Assembly: GCA_937983085.1 (NCBI GenBank)
Contig: CALJKZ010000210.1
Location: forward strand, 1 to 11,444
Direction: 5' to 3'
Length of the DNA stretch: 11,444 nucleotides
DNA from: an uncultured Gemmatimonadales bacterium
GTDB taxonomy: Bacteria; Gemmatimonadota; Gemmatimonadetes; Longimicrobiales; Gaopeijiaceae
This document shows, piece after piece, positions 1 to 5,692 of this stretch. A program made the position numbers and the translations under genes. Below the pieces are notes generated by a model. That model was not told where the DNA came from. It saw nothing but the letters and a program-made list of their open reading frames with translations, and ran no database searches. Within the stretch, counting starts at the first letter, position 1; every line of letters starts with the position of its first letter.

Positions 1-510
1 CCATTGCCAGTGGAAGGGGGCGTCCTGCATGGCCTCGGAGAAGCGTTCCATGCCCTCCATGACCGCCGCCTGGCCTTTCGGCTGGATGTCGAACTCGAAG
101 ACCTGCACCACCGGGAAGCCCGTGGGGTCGGCGGGCGGGTTGCCACCGGGTACGGTGGTCCAGATCACCATCTCTTCGGTCTCGACGTACTCCGCGCCCT
201 GGCTGGCCCACGCGGCGATGTCGGCACCGAGGTCCACGGAGGGTGCGTCGAACGACGCATAGGTCATGTTGGGCGAAATGAAGGCGTACTCACCATGGCC
301 GGTGAGAGCCTGATAGGCCGGCCACGCCTGCGTGTCGTTCTGATCGGCATGCCAGCGCGCATGATCACGCGCGCCCTCCTCGAAGTCCGGGATGTGCTCG
401 GCGCGCACGGTGACGAACACCCCGAAGGTGAGTTCGGCGTCCTGCGCGTGGAGGGGCTGAGTCAGCACCAGGGTCGCCAGGGTGACGACGGCGAAAAGGG
501 AGTAGCGCAT
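1..510 (-). CDS. Secreted protein of unknown function, 3' end beyond the window
   Basis: I read this frame by reverse complement: it is open for 170 codons from ATG at 510 to the window edge, so the C-terminus is missing. The N-terminus has a signal peptide: MRYSL, then a hydrophobic stretch to about residue 17, then LHAQ with likely cleavage near residue 21-23. The mature part seems to hold two similar alpha+beta units. One begins at about residue 30 (VFVTVRAEHIPDFEEGARDH) and one at about residue 134 (VVQVFEFDIQPKGQAAVMEG), each a beta strand followed by an acidic helix. This resembles a tandem dimeric alpha-beta barrel (ABM-like) fold, which is an inference. Trp is frequent, and His-Trp pairs recur (RWH at 52-54, HWQW at 167-170). 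AAGGAG lies six bases before the ATG and supports this start. The gene is divergent from the FKBP gene. Its function is unknown. Confidence 0.8.
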   Translation of the reverse strand, partial: MRYSLFAVVTLATLVLTQPLHAQDAELTFGVFVTVRAEHIPDFEEGARDHARWHADQNDTQAWPAYQALTGHGEYAFISPNMTYASFDAPSVDLGADIAAWASQGAEYVETEEMVIWTTVPGGNPPADPTGFPVVQVFEFDIQPKGQAAVMEGMERFSEAMQDAPFHWQW

Positions 511-516
511 GATGCA

Positions 517-522
517 CTCCTT
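517..522 (-). promoter_or_regulatory. Ribosome-binding site of the left-edge secreted protein
   Basis: On the minus strand AAGGAG sits six bases before the ATG at 510. It is one of the best Shine-Dalgarno matches in the window, and it supports a real minus-strand gene even though the gene is cut by the window edge. Confidence 0.65.
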
Positions 523-664
523 GGAGGGGGGGCCTCCTCTGAGGGGTCCGCATGATGCGCCGTCGCCGACCTGTTCGCAACTTATCCGTAACTCCCTCGA
601 CCTGAACGCCCCCTGCGCTGCGGGGTTGTACTGGCCTCGAAGCGTTCATCGAAGGAAGACAAGC

Positions 665-668
665 GAGG
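665..668 (+). promoter_or_regulatory. Ribosome-binding site that sets the FKBP start
   Basis: GAGG ends five bases before the GTG at 674. It favours this GTG over the upstream ATG at 509, which would add about 55 residues of non-FKBP sequence and overlap the divergent gene's start. Confidence 0.5.
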
Positions 669-673
669 TTCTC

Positions 674-1102
674 GTGGCAGCTGCCAAGCAGGGCGACACC
701 GTACACGTGCACTACACCGGCAAACTCGACGACGGGACGGTCTTCGACAGTTCCAAGGGTCGGGAGCCGCTGGCTTTCGTTCTGGGCACCGGCCACGTCA
801 TTCCCGGCTTCGAGAAGGCCGTCGAAGGCATGACCGTCGGCGACGAGATCTCCACCAGGATCGCGCCGGAGGATGCCTATGGCCTCCGCTCCGACGAGCT
901 GGTGCTCGACGTCCCCGCCGAGAACTTTCCAGAGTCGGCCTCGCCGGCGGTGGGCGATCGGTTCGAGATGAGCACCCCCGACGGTCAGAAGGTGCCCGTC
1001 ACCGTGACGGCGGTCGCCGAGGATACGGTTCAGATCGATGCCAACCATCCCCTGGCGGGGCAACAGCTCAACTTCGATCTGGAGCTGGTGAAGATCGACT
1101 GA
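674..1102 (+). CDS. FKBP-type peptidyl-prolyl cis-trans isomerase, SlyD-like
   Basis: The product should catalyse cis-trans isomerisation of Xaa-Pro bonds and act as a folding chaperone in the cytoplasm, as there is no signal peptide. The 142-residue chain shows the SlyD/FkpB pattern. The FKBP core opens with VHVHYTG (10-16), followed by DGTVFDSS (20-27) and GTGHVIPGFEKAVEGM (38-53). An inserted IF (flap) domain spans about residues 70-120, and the core resumes with HPLAGQQLNFDLELVKI. Tyr14, Asp25, Val42 and Ile43 match FKBP pocket residues. The His/Cys-rich metal-binding tail of E. coli SlyD is absent. I chose GTG at 674 because GAGG ends five bases upstream and the FKBP fold begins right after it. 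The frame is open further left, to an ATG at 509, but those residues do not resemble any FKBP. The gene starts a plus-strand run; the propeller gene follows after 35 bases. Confidence 0.95.
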   Translation: MAAAKQGDTVHVHYTGKLDDGTVFDSSKGREPLAFVLGTGHVIPGFEKAVEGMTVGDEISTRIAPEDAYGLRSDELVLDVPAENFPESASPAVGDRFEMSTPDGQKVPVTVTAVAEDTVQIDANHPLAGQQLNFDLELVKID

Positions 1103-1123
1103 CCCCTCGAATCGATCCCAAGG

Positions 1124-1129
1124 AAGGAG
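1124..1129 (+). promoter_or_regulatory. Ribosome-binding site of the beta-propeller gene
   Basis: AAGGAG lies eight bases before the GTG at 1138. The strong match at ideal spacing supports a GTG start directly ahead of the signal peptide. Confidence 0.65.
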
Positions 1130-1137
1130 CTCACAGC

Positions 1138-2157
1138 GTGTACTTCCCCGAGCCCGCACGCCGGACCCTCTTCACCGCCGCGCTCGCGGTGGTCGCGGCC
1201 TTGACCCTCGGCCCAACGGCCGCCTCCGCCCAGGCGGACCGCGACACGGGCACCCTCATCGTTCTCAACAAGGGGGCCCACACGGCCACCTTCGTGGACG
1301 TCGCCTCCGGCGAGATCGTAGCCACGCTCCCCACGGGCCGGGGACCTCATGAGCTCGCGCTCACCGCAGACGGTCGTTGGGCCGTGTCTACCGATTACGG
1401 GGGAGGCAACTCCCTCACCGTGTTCGACGTGTCCGCACCCCGCGCGGTCCGGACCATCGACCTGCGCGACTACCCACGACCCCATGGCGCCTTCTTCCTA
1501 CCCGGCGACACGTTGGTCGCCGTCACGTCGGAGGCCAGCCGTACGGTCGTCCTTGTCCAGCCCTTCAGGGGTGATATCGTGGCCGCCATTCCGACGGGAG
1601 CCGACGGATCGCACATGGTCGCGGTGACCGGCTCAGGAGAAACGCTCTACACCGGGGACATGGGCGCGGGCACCGTGTCTCGGCTGGACGTCGCCTCGCG
1701 GGCGAAGACCCGGAGCTACCCGGTACCTGCGACGCCTGAAGCGGTCACGGTAAGCAGGGACGGATCCCAGGTCTGGGTGGGCAGCAACGCCGAAGGTTTC
1801 GTCTCGGTGGTCGACACCGAAACCGGCGAGGTCGACTCGGCGCTCACGGGGTTCGAGTGGCCGTACCGCATCCTCATCCTCGAAGAGCGGGACATGGTGG
1901 TCATTCCCGACCTCCGGCGCAGCCACGTCCGCTTCATCGACTACGACGAGCGTCGCGATATGGAGACGCTTCCGCTTCCTGGTGAGGGACCTCAAGGGAT
2001 ATTCGTCACCCCCGACGGGGAAACGCTCTTCCTGTCCTTGAGTCAATCGGGACAGGTCGCCGTCATCGATCTGGACACCCGGACCATCGTCCGCCGCCTG
2101 GACGTCGGTCCGTCCCCCGACGGAATCGGGTGGTCGCCGGTGGTCCTGGCCCGGTGA
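1138..2157 (+). CDS. Secreted YncE/YVTN-type beta-propeller protein
   Basis: This is a 339-residue exported protein. The signal peptide has RR at 8-9, a hydrophobic core at about 11-24 and likely cleavage after ASA (29-31). The rest is a run of propeller blades with the YVTN pattern, in which a strand ending in a variation of 'V-D-x-x-S/T-G-E' is followed by 'G-x-x-P-x-x-x-x-x-x-x-D-G'. Examples are FVDVASGEIVATLPTGRGPH, VVDTETGEVDSAL and AVIDLDTRTIVRRLDVGPSP. About seven blades can be counted, enough to close one propeller. Proteins of this family are often periplasmic; many have no known ligand, and no catalytic motif is visible here. The GTG start is supported by AAGGAG (1124-1129) eight bases upstream. 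It lies 35 bases after the FKBP gene and 31 before the methyltransferase gene, so co-transcription is likely. Its specific role is unknown. Confidence 0.88.
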   Translation: MYFPEPARRTLFTAALAVVAALTLGPTAASAQADRDTGTLIVLNKGAHTATFVDVASGEIVATLPTGRGPHELALTADGRWAVSTDYGGGNSLTVFDVSAPRAVRTIDLRDYPRPHGAFFLPGDTLVAVTSEASRTVVLVQPFRGDIVAAIPTGADGSHMVAVTGSGETLYTGDMGAGTVSRLDVASRAKTRSYPVPATPEAVTVSRDGSQVWVGSNAEGFVSVVDTETGEVDSALTGFEWPYRILILEERDMVVIPDLRRSHVRFIDYDERRDMETLPLPGEGPQGIFVTPDGETLFLSLSQSGQVAVIDLDTRTIVRRLDVGPSPDGIGWSPVVLAR

Positions 2158-2188
2158 CCCATCGCCGTCCGTCTCGGGGTCGGGCTCC

Positions 2189-2797
2189 GTGACGCAGAAG
2201 CGCTACGACCAGGCGTACTTCGACCGGTGGTACCGTGGTCCCGATCCGCCGGTGGGCGACGCATCGGATCTGGAGCGGGCCGTCGCCCTTGCCGTCTCGG
2301 CAGCCGAGTCCGTCCTGGCGAGGCCCGTTCGTAGCGTCCTGGACGTGGGCTGCGGCGAAGGTCGCTGGCAGCCCGTGGTCCTGGAGCTGCGACCCGAGGC
2401 AGTGTACCTGGGCATCGACAGCAGCGACTACGCGGTCCGACGCTACGGGGACAGCCGCAACCTGCGCCACGGCCGGTTCGGCGAGCTCGATTCGCACGTC
2501 TTCGACGAGCCCTTCGACCTTGTCGTGTGCTCGGACGTCCTGCACTACCTGGACGAGGAAGAGATCCTCGCGGGCATCGATGCCCTGGCCGAACGTACCG
2601 GGGGCCTCGCCGTCATCGACATCTTCACCGTCGAAGACGACCCCGAGGGCGACCGTGAGGGCTTCCACCTTCGGCCCGCCGCCTGGTACCGCACCGTCCT
2701 TCAGGATGCCGGTTTGGTGCCCCTCGGGCTCCAGATGTACGTCCACCGTGAGACGGCCGACGTCCTGGAGGCACTGGATCTGCCGGATCTGGACTGA
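2189..2797 (+). CDS. Class I SAM-dependent methyltransferase
   Basis: The 202-residue product has the Rossmann methyltransferase signature. Motif I is LDVGCGEGRW at 51-60, which forms the SAM-binding glycine loop. The acidic residue at the end of the second strand is Asp77 in LGIDSS. A motif II/III-like segment, FDLVVCSDVLHYLD, spans about 108-121. The C-terminal part (HLRPAAWYRTVLQDAGL) matches the usual 'helix, then strand' end of this fold. The substrate cannot be read from the sequence; proteins of this size methylate small molecules, lipids or proteins. There is no signal peptide, so it should be cytoplasmic. The start is GTG at 2189, ahead of the N-terminal TQKRYDQAYFDRWYR, a segment often seen at the front of such enzymes. 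No good Shine-Dalgarno sequence precedes it, which suggests coupling to the propeller gene 31 bases upstream. Confidence 0.88.
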   Translation: MTQKRYDQAYFDRWYRGPDPPVGDASDLERAVALAVSAAESVLARPVRSVLDVGCGEGRWQPVVLELRPEAVYLGIDSSDYAVRRYGDSRNLRHGRFGELDSHVFDEPFDLVVCSDVLHYLDEEEILAGIDALAERTGGLAVIDIFTVEDDPEGDREGFHLRPAAWYRTVLQDAGLVPLGLQMYVHRETADVLEALDLPDLD

Positions 2798-2872
2798 CCC
2801 GGCCCTTCACCGCGGGGGTCGTGCGACGGCGGCGCGCCCCGTACTCTCCCTCCCCGCCGATCCCCACCCTCC

Positions 2873-2878
2873 AAGGAG
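2873..2878 (+). promoter_or_regulatory. Ribosome-binding site of the dehydrogenase gene, wide spacing
   Basis: AAGGAG lies 12 bases before the ATG at 2891, wider than the usual 5-9. No in-frame ATG, GTG or TTG falls closer to the site, so the ATG remains the best start. The GxGxxG loop of the enzyme begins only 13 residues later, as expected for the family. Confidence 0.5.
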
Positions 2879-2890
2879 CTCCACACGGTC

Positions 2891-3799
2891 ATGAACGTCG
2901 AACCAGGCACCACCCGCATCGGATGGATCGGACTCGGCGTCATGGGGCGAAGCATGTGCGGTCACCTCATGGATCGGGGGTTCTCGGCGACGGTGTACAC
3001 GCGCACGAGGGCCACGGCCGACGACCTGCTTGAACGGGGCGCCGCGTGGGCCGACACGCCGAAGGCGGTCGCCGAGGCCAGCGACGTGGTGTTCACCATC
3101 GTCGGCTTCCCCGACGACGTTCGTCAGGTGGTCCTCGGCCCCGACGGTGCACTCGCGGGCTGCTCCGGCGGGGAGATCCTGGTGGACATGACCACCAGCG
3201 AGCCGTCTCTCGCCCAGGAGATCTACGCGGCCGCGGAGGAAAGGGACGTGCACAGCGTCGACGCGCCGGTGTCCGGCGGCGACGTGGGGGCCCGGGAGGC
3301 TCGCCTCTCCATCATGATCGGCGGAGACGCCGATGTCGTAGACGCCTTACGTCCGTGCTGGGACGCCATGGGCAAGGCCGTGGTGCGGCAGGGCGGCCCC
3401 GGCGCTGGGCAACACACGAAGATGGTGAACCAGACGCTCATCGCCACCAACATGATCGGCGTCTGCGAAGCCCTGCTCTACGCCTACAAGGCCGGTCTCG
3501 ACCTGGAGACGGTCATGGAGTCGGTGGCCTCCGGGGCCGCGGGAAGCTGGTCCCTGTCCAATTACGGCCCCCGCATGATGGCCAACGACTTCGACCCCGG
3601 CTTTTTCGTCGAGCACTTCGTCAAAGACATGGGCATCGCCCTGGACGAGGCGAAGCGGATGAACCTCTCGCTTCCGGGCTTGGCTCTGGCCCACCAACTG
3701 TACGTGGCCCTCGAGGCACAGGGTGGAAGCAGGCAGGGGACCCAGGCCCTTCTGCTCGCGATGGCCCGGCTCTCCGACGTGGACTGGGAGGGGCGCTAG
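2891..3799 (+). CDS. NAD(P)-dependent beta-hydroxyacid dehydrogenase (3-hydroxyisobutyrate dehydrogenase family)
   Basis: The 302-residue product is a full-length member of the family that includes 3-hydroxyisobutyrate dehydrogenase, tartronate semialdehyde reductase and succinic semialdehyde reductase. All family landmarks are present. The cofactor loop is GLGVMG (14-19) in IGWIGLGVMGRSM. The substrate-binding segment is DAPVSGG (124-130). The catalytic segment is GQHTKMVNQ, with Lys177 and Asn181. The C-terminal cofactor segment is FVKDMGIALDEAK, with Lys245 and Asp246. It should reduce or oxidise a short beta-hydroxy acid or semialdehyde in the cytoplasm, but the exact substrate cannot be settled by reading. 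No valine-degradation or glyoxylate genes lie nearby to point to one. It is the last gene of the plus-strand run, 93 bases after the methyltransferase gene, and it converges with the membrane protein gene at 3868. Confidence 0.93.
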   Translation: MNVEPGTTRIGWIGLGVMGRSMCGHLMDRGFSATVYTRTRATADDLLERGAAWADTPKAVAEASDVVFTIVGFPDDVRQVVLGPDGALAGCSGGEILVDMTTSEPSLAQEIYAAAEERDVHSVDAPVSGGDVGAREARLSIMIGGDADVVDALRPCWDAMGKAVVRQGGPGAGQHTKMVNQTLIATNMIGVCEALLYAYKAGLDLETVMESVASGAAGSWSLSNYGPRMMANDFDPGFFVEHFVKDMGIALDEAKRMNLSLPGLALAHQLYVALEAQGGSRQGTQALLLAMARLSDVDWEGR

Positions 3800-3839
3800 C
3801 CGCAGGGCCAATCCAGGCGCCAGGCGCGCACCTCAGCCC

Positions 3840-3869
3840 GTCGCGGCATCCTCAACCTGTCGCGGCATC
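3840..3869. repeat. Short tandem repeat at a convergent gene junction
   Basis: The 11-mer GTCGCGGCATC occurs at 3840-3850 and again at 3859-3869, a 19-base period. A further 10-mer, CAGCCCGTCG, repeats at 3834-3843 and 3869-3878. The second 11-mer overlaps the TGA (3868-3870) of the minus-strand membrane protein gene. The 68-base gap between the convergent genes shows no clear terminator hairpin. Confidence 0.45.
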
Positions 3870-4584
3870 AGCCCGTCGTCGGATCCTCGGGCCGCCCGAT
3901 GAGCTCGACCTTGTCGGCCACCGAGTCGAAGACGGCAGCACGCTTCTTGGCGTAGCTCCGCCCCGATACGGTGAACCCGAGGAAGCTCCCGAGGCCGAGG
4001 ATCACCAGCATGAGGGGCAGGACCCACGCGCGGGATCCGAAGTCACCCACCGCCAGGAAGACCGCCAGCATCGCCCCGATGCCGCCGAAGGATCCTCCAA
4101 GGGCCAAGCCCACCTCGGAGAGCATTTCGGTGCTCTGGGTGATGGTCAGGAGCATGCCGTCCTCAGCGGGTTCGAGACGGACGCTCACCGGCATGCCCTC
4201 GTCTCCGACGTTGGCCGAGATCCACTCCCGCACGTCTCCGAACTCCGACACGATCCCCGAACGGCCGAAAGCGTCGCGGAAAACGCGCACCATCTCCCCC
4301 CACTGTCGGTCGGACACCGTACCGGGAAGCATCCGGACCTCCTCGAGGCGGGTGGGGACTCCGAAGCGTGAGGAAGCCGGCGCCGCGTCCTTTCGGAGAA
4401 CCAGTTCACCGGCAGCGGCCTGGACGTAGGTCGGATCGATGCCCACCTCGTCGGCGATGGCCTTCAGCTCCTGCAGGCTGACTCCTTCCCCCGACCCGAT
4501 GCGGGCCCGTTCGGCGGCTTCCTGACGCTCGGCCGCCCGCGCGAGGATCCTTCGCGCGTCGTCTTCGGTGAAGTGATCGTGCAT
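3868..4584 (-). CDS. Two-pass membrane protein with an N-terminal SHOCT-like helical region
   Basis: The 238-residue product is not recognised by name. The N-terminus has two helices: FTEDDARRILARAAERQEAA (5-24), then VSLQELKAIADEVGIDPTYV (35-54) followed by AAAGEL. The helix-turn pattern 'LQELKAIADEVGIDP' recalls SHOCT-like or small DNA-binding helical modules, but this is only a resemblance. A soluble alpha/beta section follows at about 75-155. Two membrane segments come next, at about 157-179 and 186-206, joined by a very short loop. A short basic and then acidic tail ends the chain. The start at 4584 is chosen because the frame upstream of it is rich in Arg, Gly and Trp with no coherent structure. 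The Shine-Dalgarno sequence is weak. It is convergent with the dehydrogenase gene and divergent from the DUF3465 lipoprotein gene. Confidence 0.8.
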   Translation of the reverse strand: MHDHFTEDDARRILARAAERQEAAERARIGSGEGVSLQELKAIADEVGIDPTYVQAAAGELVLRKDAAPASSRFGVPTRLEEVRMLPGTVSDRQWGEMVRVFRDAFGRSGIVSEFGDVREWISANVGDEGMPVSVRLEPAEDGMLLTITQSTEMLSEVGLALGGSFGGIGAMLAVFLAVGDFGSRAWVLPLMLVILGLGSFLGFTVSGRSYAKKRAAVFDSVADKVELIGRPEDPTTG

Positions 4585-4600
4585 GGCGCTATCCGCTGGG

Positions 4601-4658
4601 CTTCCCACCGACGGCTTCGGTCTCGACAAGAGTGTCGAAGCCCACGTTCCGTGGGAAG
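4601..4658. repeat. Nested inverted repeats in a divergent intergenic region
   Basis: Three inverted repeats are nested around one centre. The outer arms are CTTCCCAC (4601-4608) and GTGGGAAG (4651-4658). The middle arms are GGCTTCG (4613-4619) and CGAAGCC (4636-4642). The inner arms are TCGACA (4623-4628) and TGTCGA (4633-4638) with an AGAG loop. The middle and inner pairs share three bases, so they are alternative pairings. A separate small stem, CCCGA-CCC-TCGGG, follows at 4672-4684. The element lies 17 bases from the start of the membrane protein gene and about 60 bases before the lipoprotein gene. It could be a stem-loop in either leader RNA or a dyad operator. Confidence 0.55.
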
Positions 4659-4719
4659 GCCGGGCCGGCGTCCCGACCCTCGGGTGGACAAGACGACGAA
4701 GCCTACGCCATCGTGGACC

Positions 4720-5139
4720 ATGCCACTTCCTCGCATCGCCACTCTCGTCGCCCTCGCGGTCATCGCCCTCTCGGGTTGCCGGGCCCCAGCCGCCACCGTC
4801 GACACCGACGGAAGCCAGGCGGTGGAGGCCCTGTTCCAAGCGGGACGCTCCGACGAGGTCGTCGAAGTGCATGGCGTCGTGCAGCGGTCTCTCTCAGACG
4901 ACCTGGAGGGCTCCCGGCATCAGCGCTTCATCCTGCGGCTGGCGACGGGACGCACCCTCCTCGTGGCCCACAACATCGATCTCGCCGACCGCGTGCCCCT
5001 CGCCGTCGGAGACGGGCTTCGGATCCGCGGCGAGTACGAGTGGAACGATCAGGGCGGCGTCCTTCACTGGACGCACCACGACCCTGCGGGGAATCGGCCC
5101 GGCGGGTGGATCGAGCACGACGGGCGACGCTATCGATGA
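4720..5139 (+). CDS. DUF3465 lipoprotein
   Basis: The 139-residue product has a lipoprotein signal: MPLPR, a hydrophobic core (6-17) and the lipobox LSGC with Cys20, so it should be lipidated and membrane anchored outside the cytoplasm. The rest matches DUF3465, a small family of unknown function. Visible conserved stretches are SRHQRF (65-70), LVAHNIDLADR (81-91), GEYEWNDQGG (104-113), LHWTHHDP (115-122) and GGWIEHDG (128-135). The invariant-looking His, Trp and Asp residues, with GVV and GEYEW strands, suggest a small beta barrel (inference). The start is ATG at 4720, directly before the signal peptide. The same frame is open upstream, but that part would bury the signal inside the chain. 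No strong Shine-Dalgarno sequence is seen. It is divergent from the two-pass membrane protein gene and 79 bases before the TM2 gene. Confidence 0.9.
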   Translation: MPLPRIATLVALAVIALSGCRAPAATVDTDGSQAVEALFQAGRSDEVVEVHGVVQRSLSDDLEGSRHQRFILRLATGRTLLVAHNIDLADRVPLAVGDGLRIRGEYEWNDQGGVLHWTHHDPAGNRPGGWIEHDGRRYR

Positions 5140-5218
5140 GCCCGGCGAATCCTTGCCCTCGCCCCCGCCGTAGGCGTTTATCAGACGAGGACTCCGACGC
5201 CCCTGCACCTCCCGGCGC

Positions 5219-5692
5219 ATGACCGACCCCATCGAGACACGATCCTCCATCGAGGCGGAAGCGCCGGAGGACGACCACGGGACCGAGACGGTCCCGTGCC
5301 CGTTCTGTGAAGCCCCCATCGGGGTCAATGCCCGCAAGTGCCGTCATTGCCGGGAGTGGGTCTCCCGACTCTGCGAATCGTGCAACACCCCCATACGGGA
5401 CGAGTGGGCTGCCCGGGGGCTCTGTCACGAGTGCCAGCGGAAGAAGAACATGCCGGTGCTCGATCAGGCGACCCACGCCCTCACCACCAGCGACAAGAGC
5501 CGCACCATGGCGGTGATTCTGGCCCTGGTCCTCGGCGGCCTGGGCTTCCACAAGTTCTACATGGGCAAGACCGGCAAGGGGATTCTCTATTTCCTGTTCT
5601 GTTGGACGGGCATCCCGTCGGTCATCGGCATCTTCGAGGGGGTCCGCTGGGCCATGATGAGCGACGAGGAGTTCGACCGGCGCTACGCGTGA
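5219..5692 (+). CDS. Zinc-ribbon and TM2-domain membrane protein
   Basis: The 157-residue product has two parts. The N-terminal half has four CxxC pairs (Cys27/30, 41/44, 52/55 and 69/72), spaced as two zinc ribbons. The C-terminal half is a TM2 domain: a basic lead (SDKSRTM), a first membrane helix at about 97-109, the conserved GFHKFYMGKTGKGI turn (109-122) and a second helix at about 123-140. The tail MSDEEFDRRY is also typical of TM2 proteins. The TM2 family is widespread and its function is mostly unknown; double zinc ribbons often bind nucleic acid or protein partners. The start is ATG at 5219. There is no close Shine-Dalgarno match. Its stop TGA overlaps the GTG start of the S9 peptidase gene (GTGA, 5689-5692), which indicates translational coupling. 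Confidence 0.92.
   Translation: MTDPIETRSSIEAEAPEDDHGTETVPCPFCEAPIGVNARKCRHCREWVSRLCESCNTPIRDEWAARGLCHECQRKKNMPVLDQATHALTTSDKSRTMAVILALVLGGLGFHKFYMGKTGKGILYFLFCWTGIPSVIGIFEGVRWAMMSDEEFDRRYA

Noticed and set aside
614..630. Possible CCCC/GGGG hairpin and TTGTAC -10 box before the FKBP gene
   Set aside because: The stem is four base pairs with mismatched interior and no matching -35 box at the right spacing, so no promoter call is made.
509..673. N-terminal extension of the FKBP protein from ATG 509
   Set aside because: The added residues do not resemble any FKBP, overlap the start of the divergent gene, and GTG 674 has its own ribosome-binding site.
3800..3867. Terminator between the convergent dehydrogenase and membrane protein genes
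   Set aside because: Only short direct repeats and a GGCGCC hexamer are present; there is no stable stem followed by a T run on either strand.
3046..4371. Plus-strand open frame of 441 codons across the dehydrogenase and the membrane protein gene
   Set aside because: It overlaps a clear dehydrogenase in another frame and a minus-strand gene; the translation is Arg/Gly-rich low-complexity text without any motif.
4585..4872. N-terminal extension of the two-pass membrane protein (minus strand, start at 4872)
   Set aside because: The extra residues are antisense to the DUF3465 lipoprotein and to the inverted repeats, and they are Arg/Gly/Trp-rich with no structure.
5338..5688. N-terminal extension of the S9 peptidase from 5338
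   Set aside because: It lies inside the TM2 gene in another frame and would hide the signal peptide that begins at 5689.
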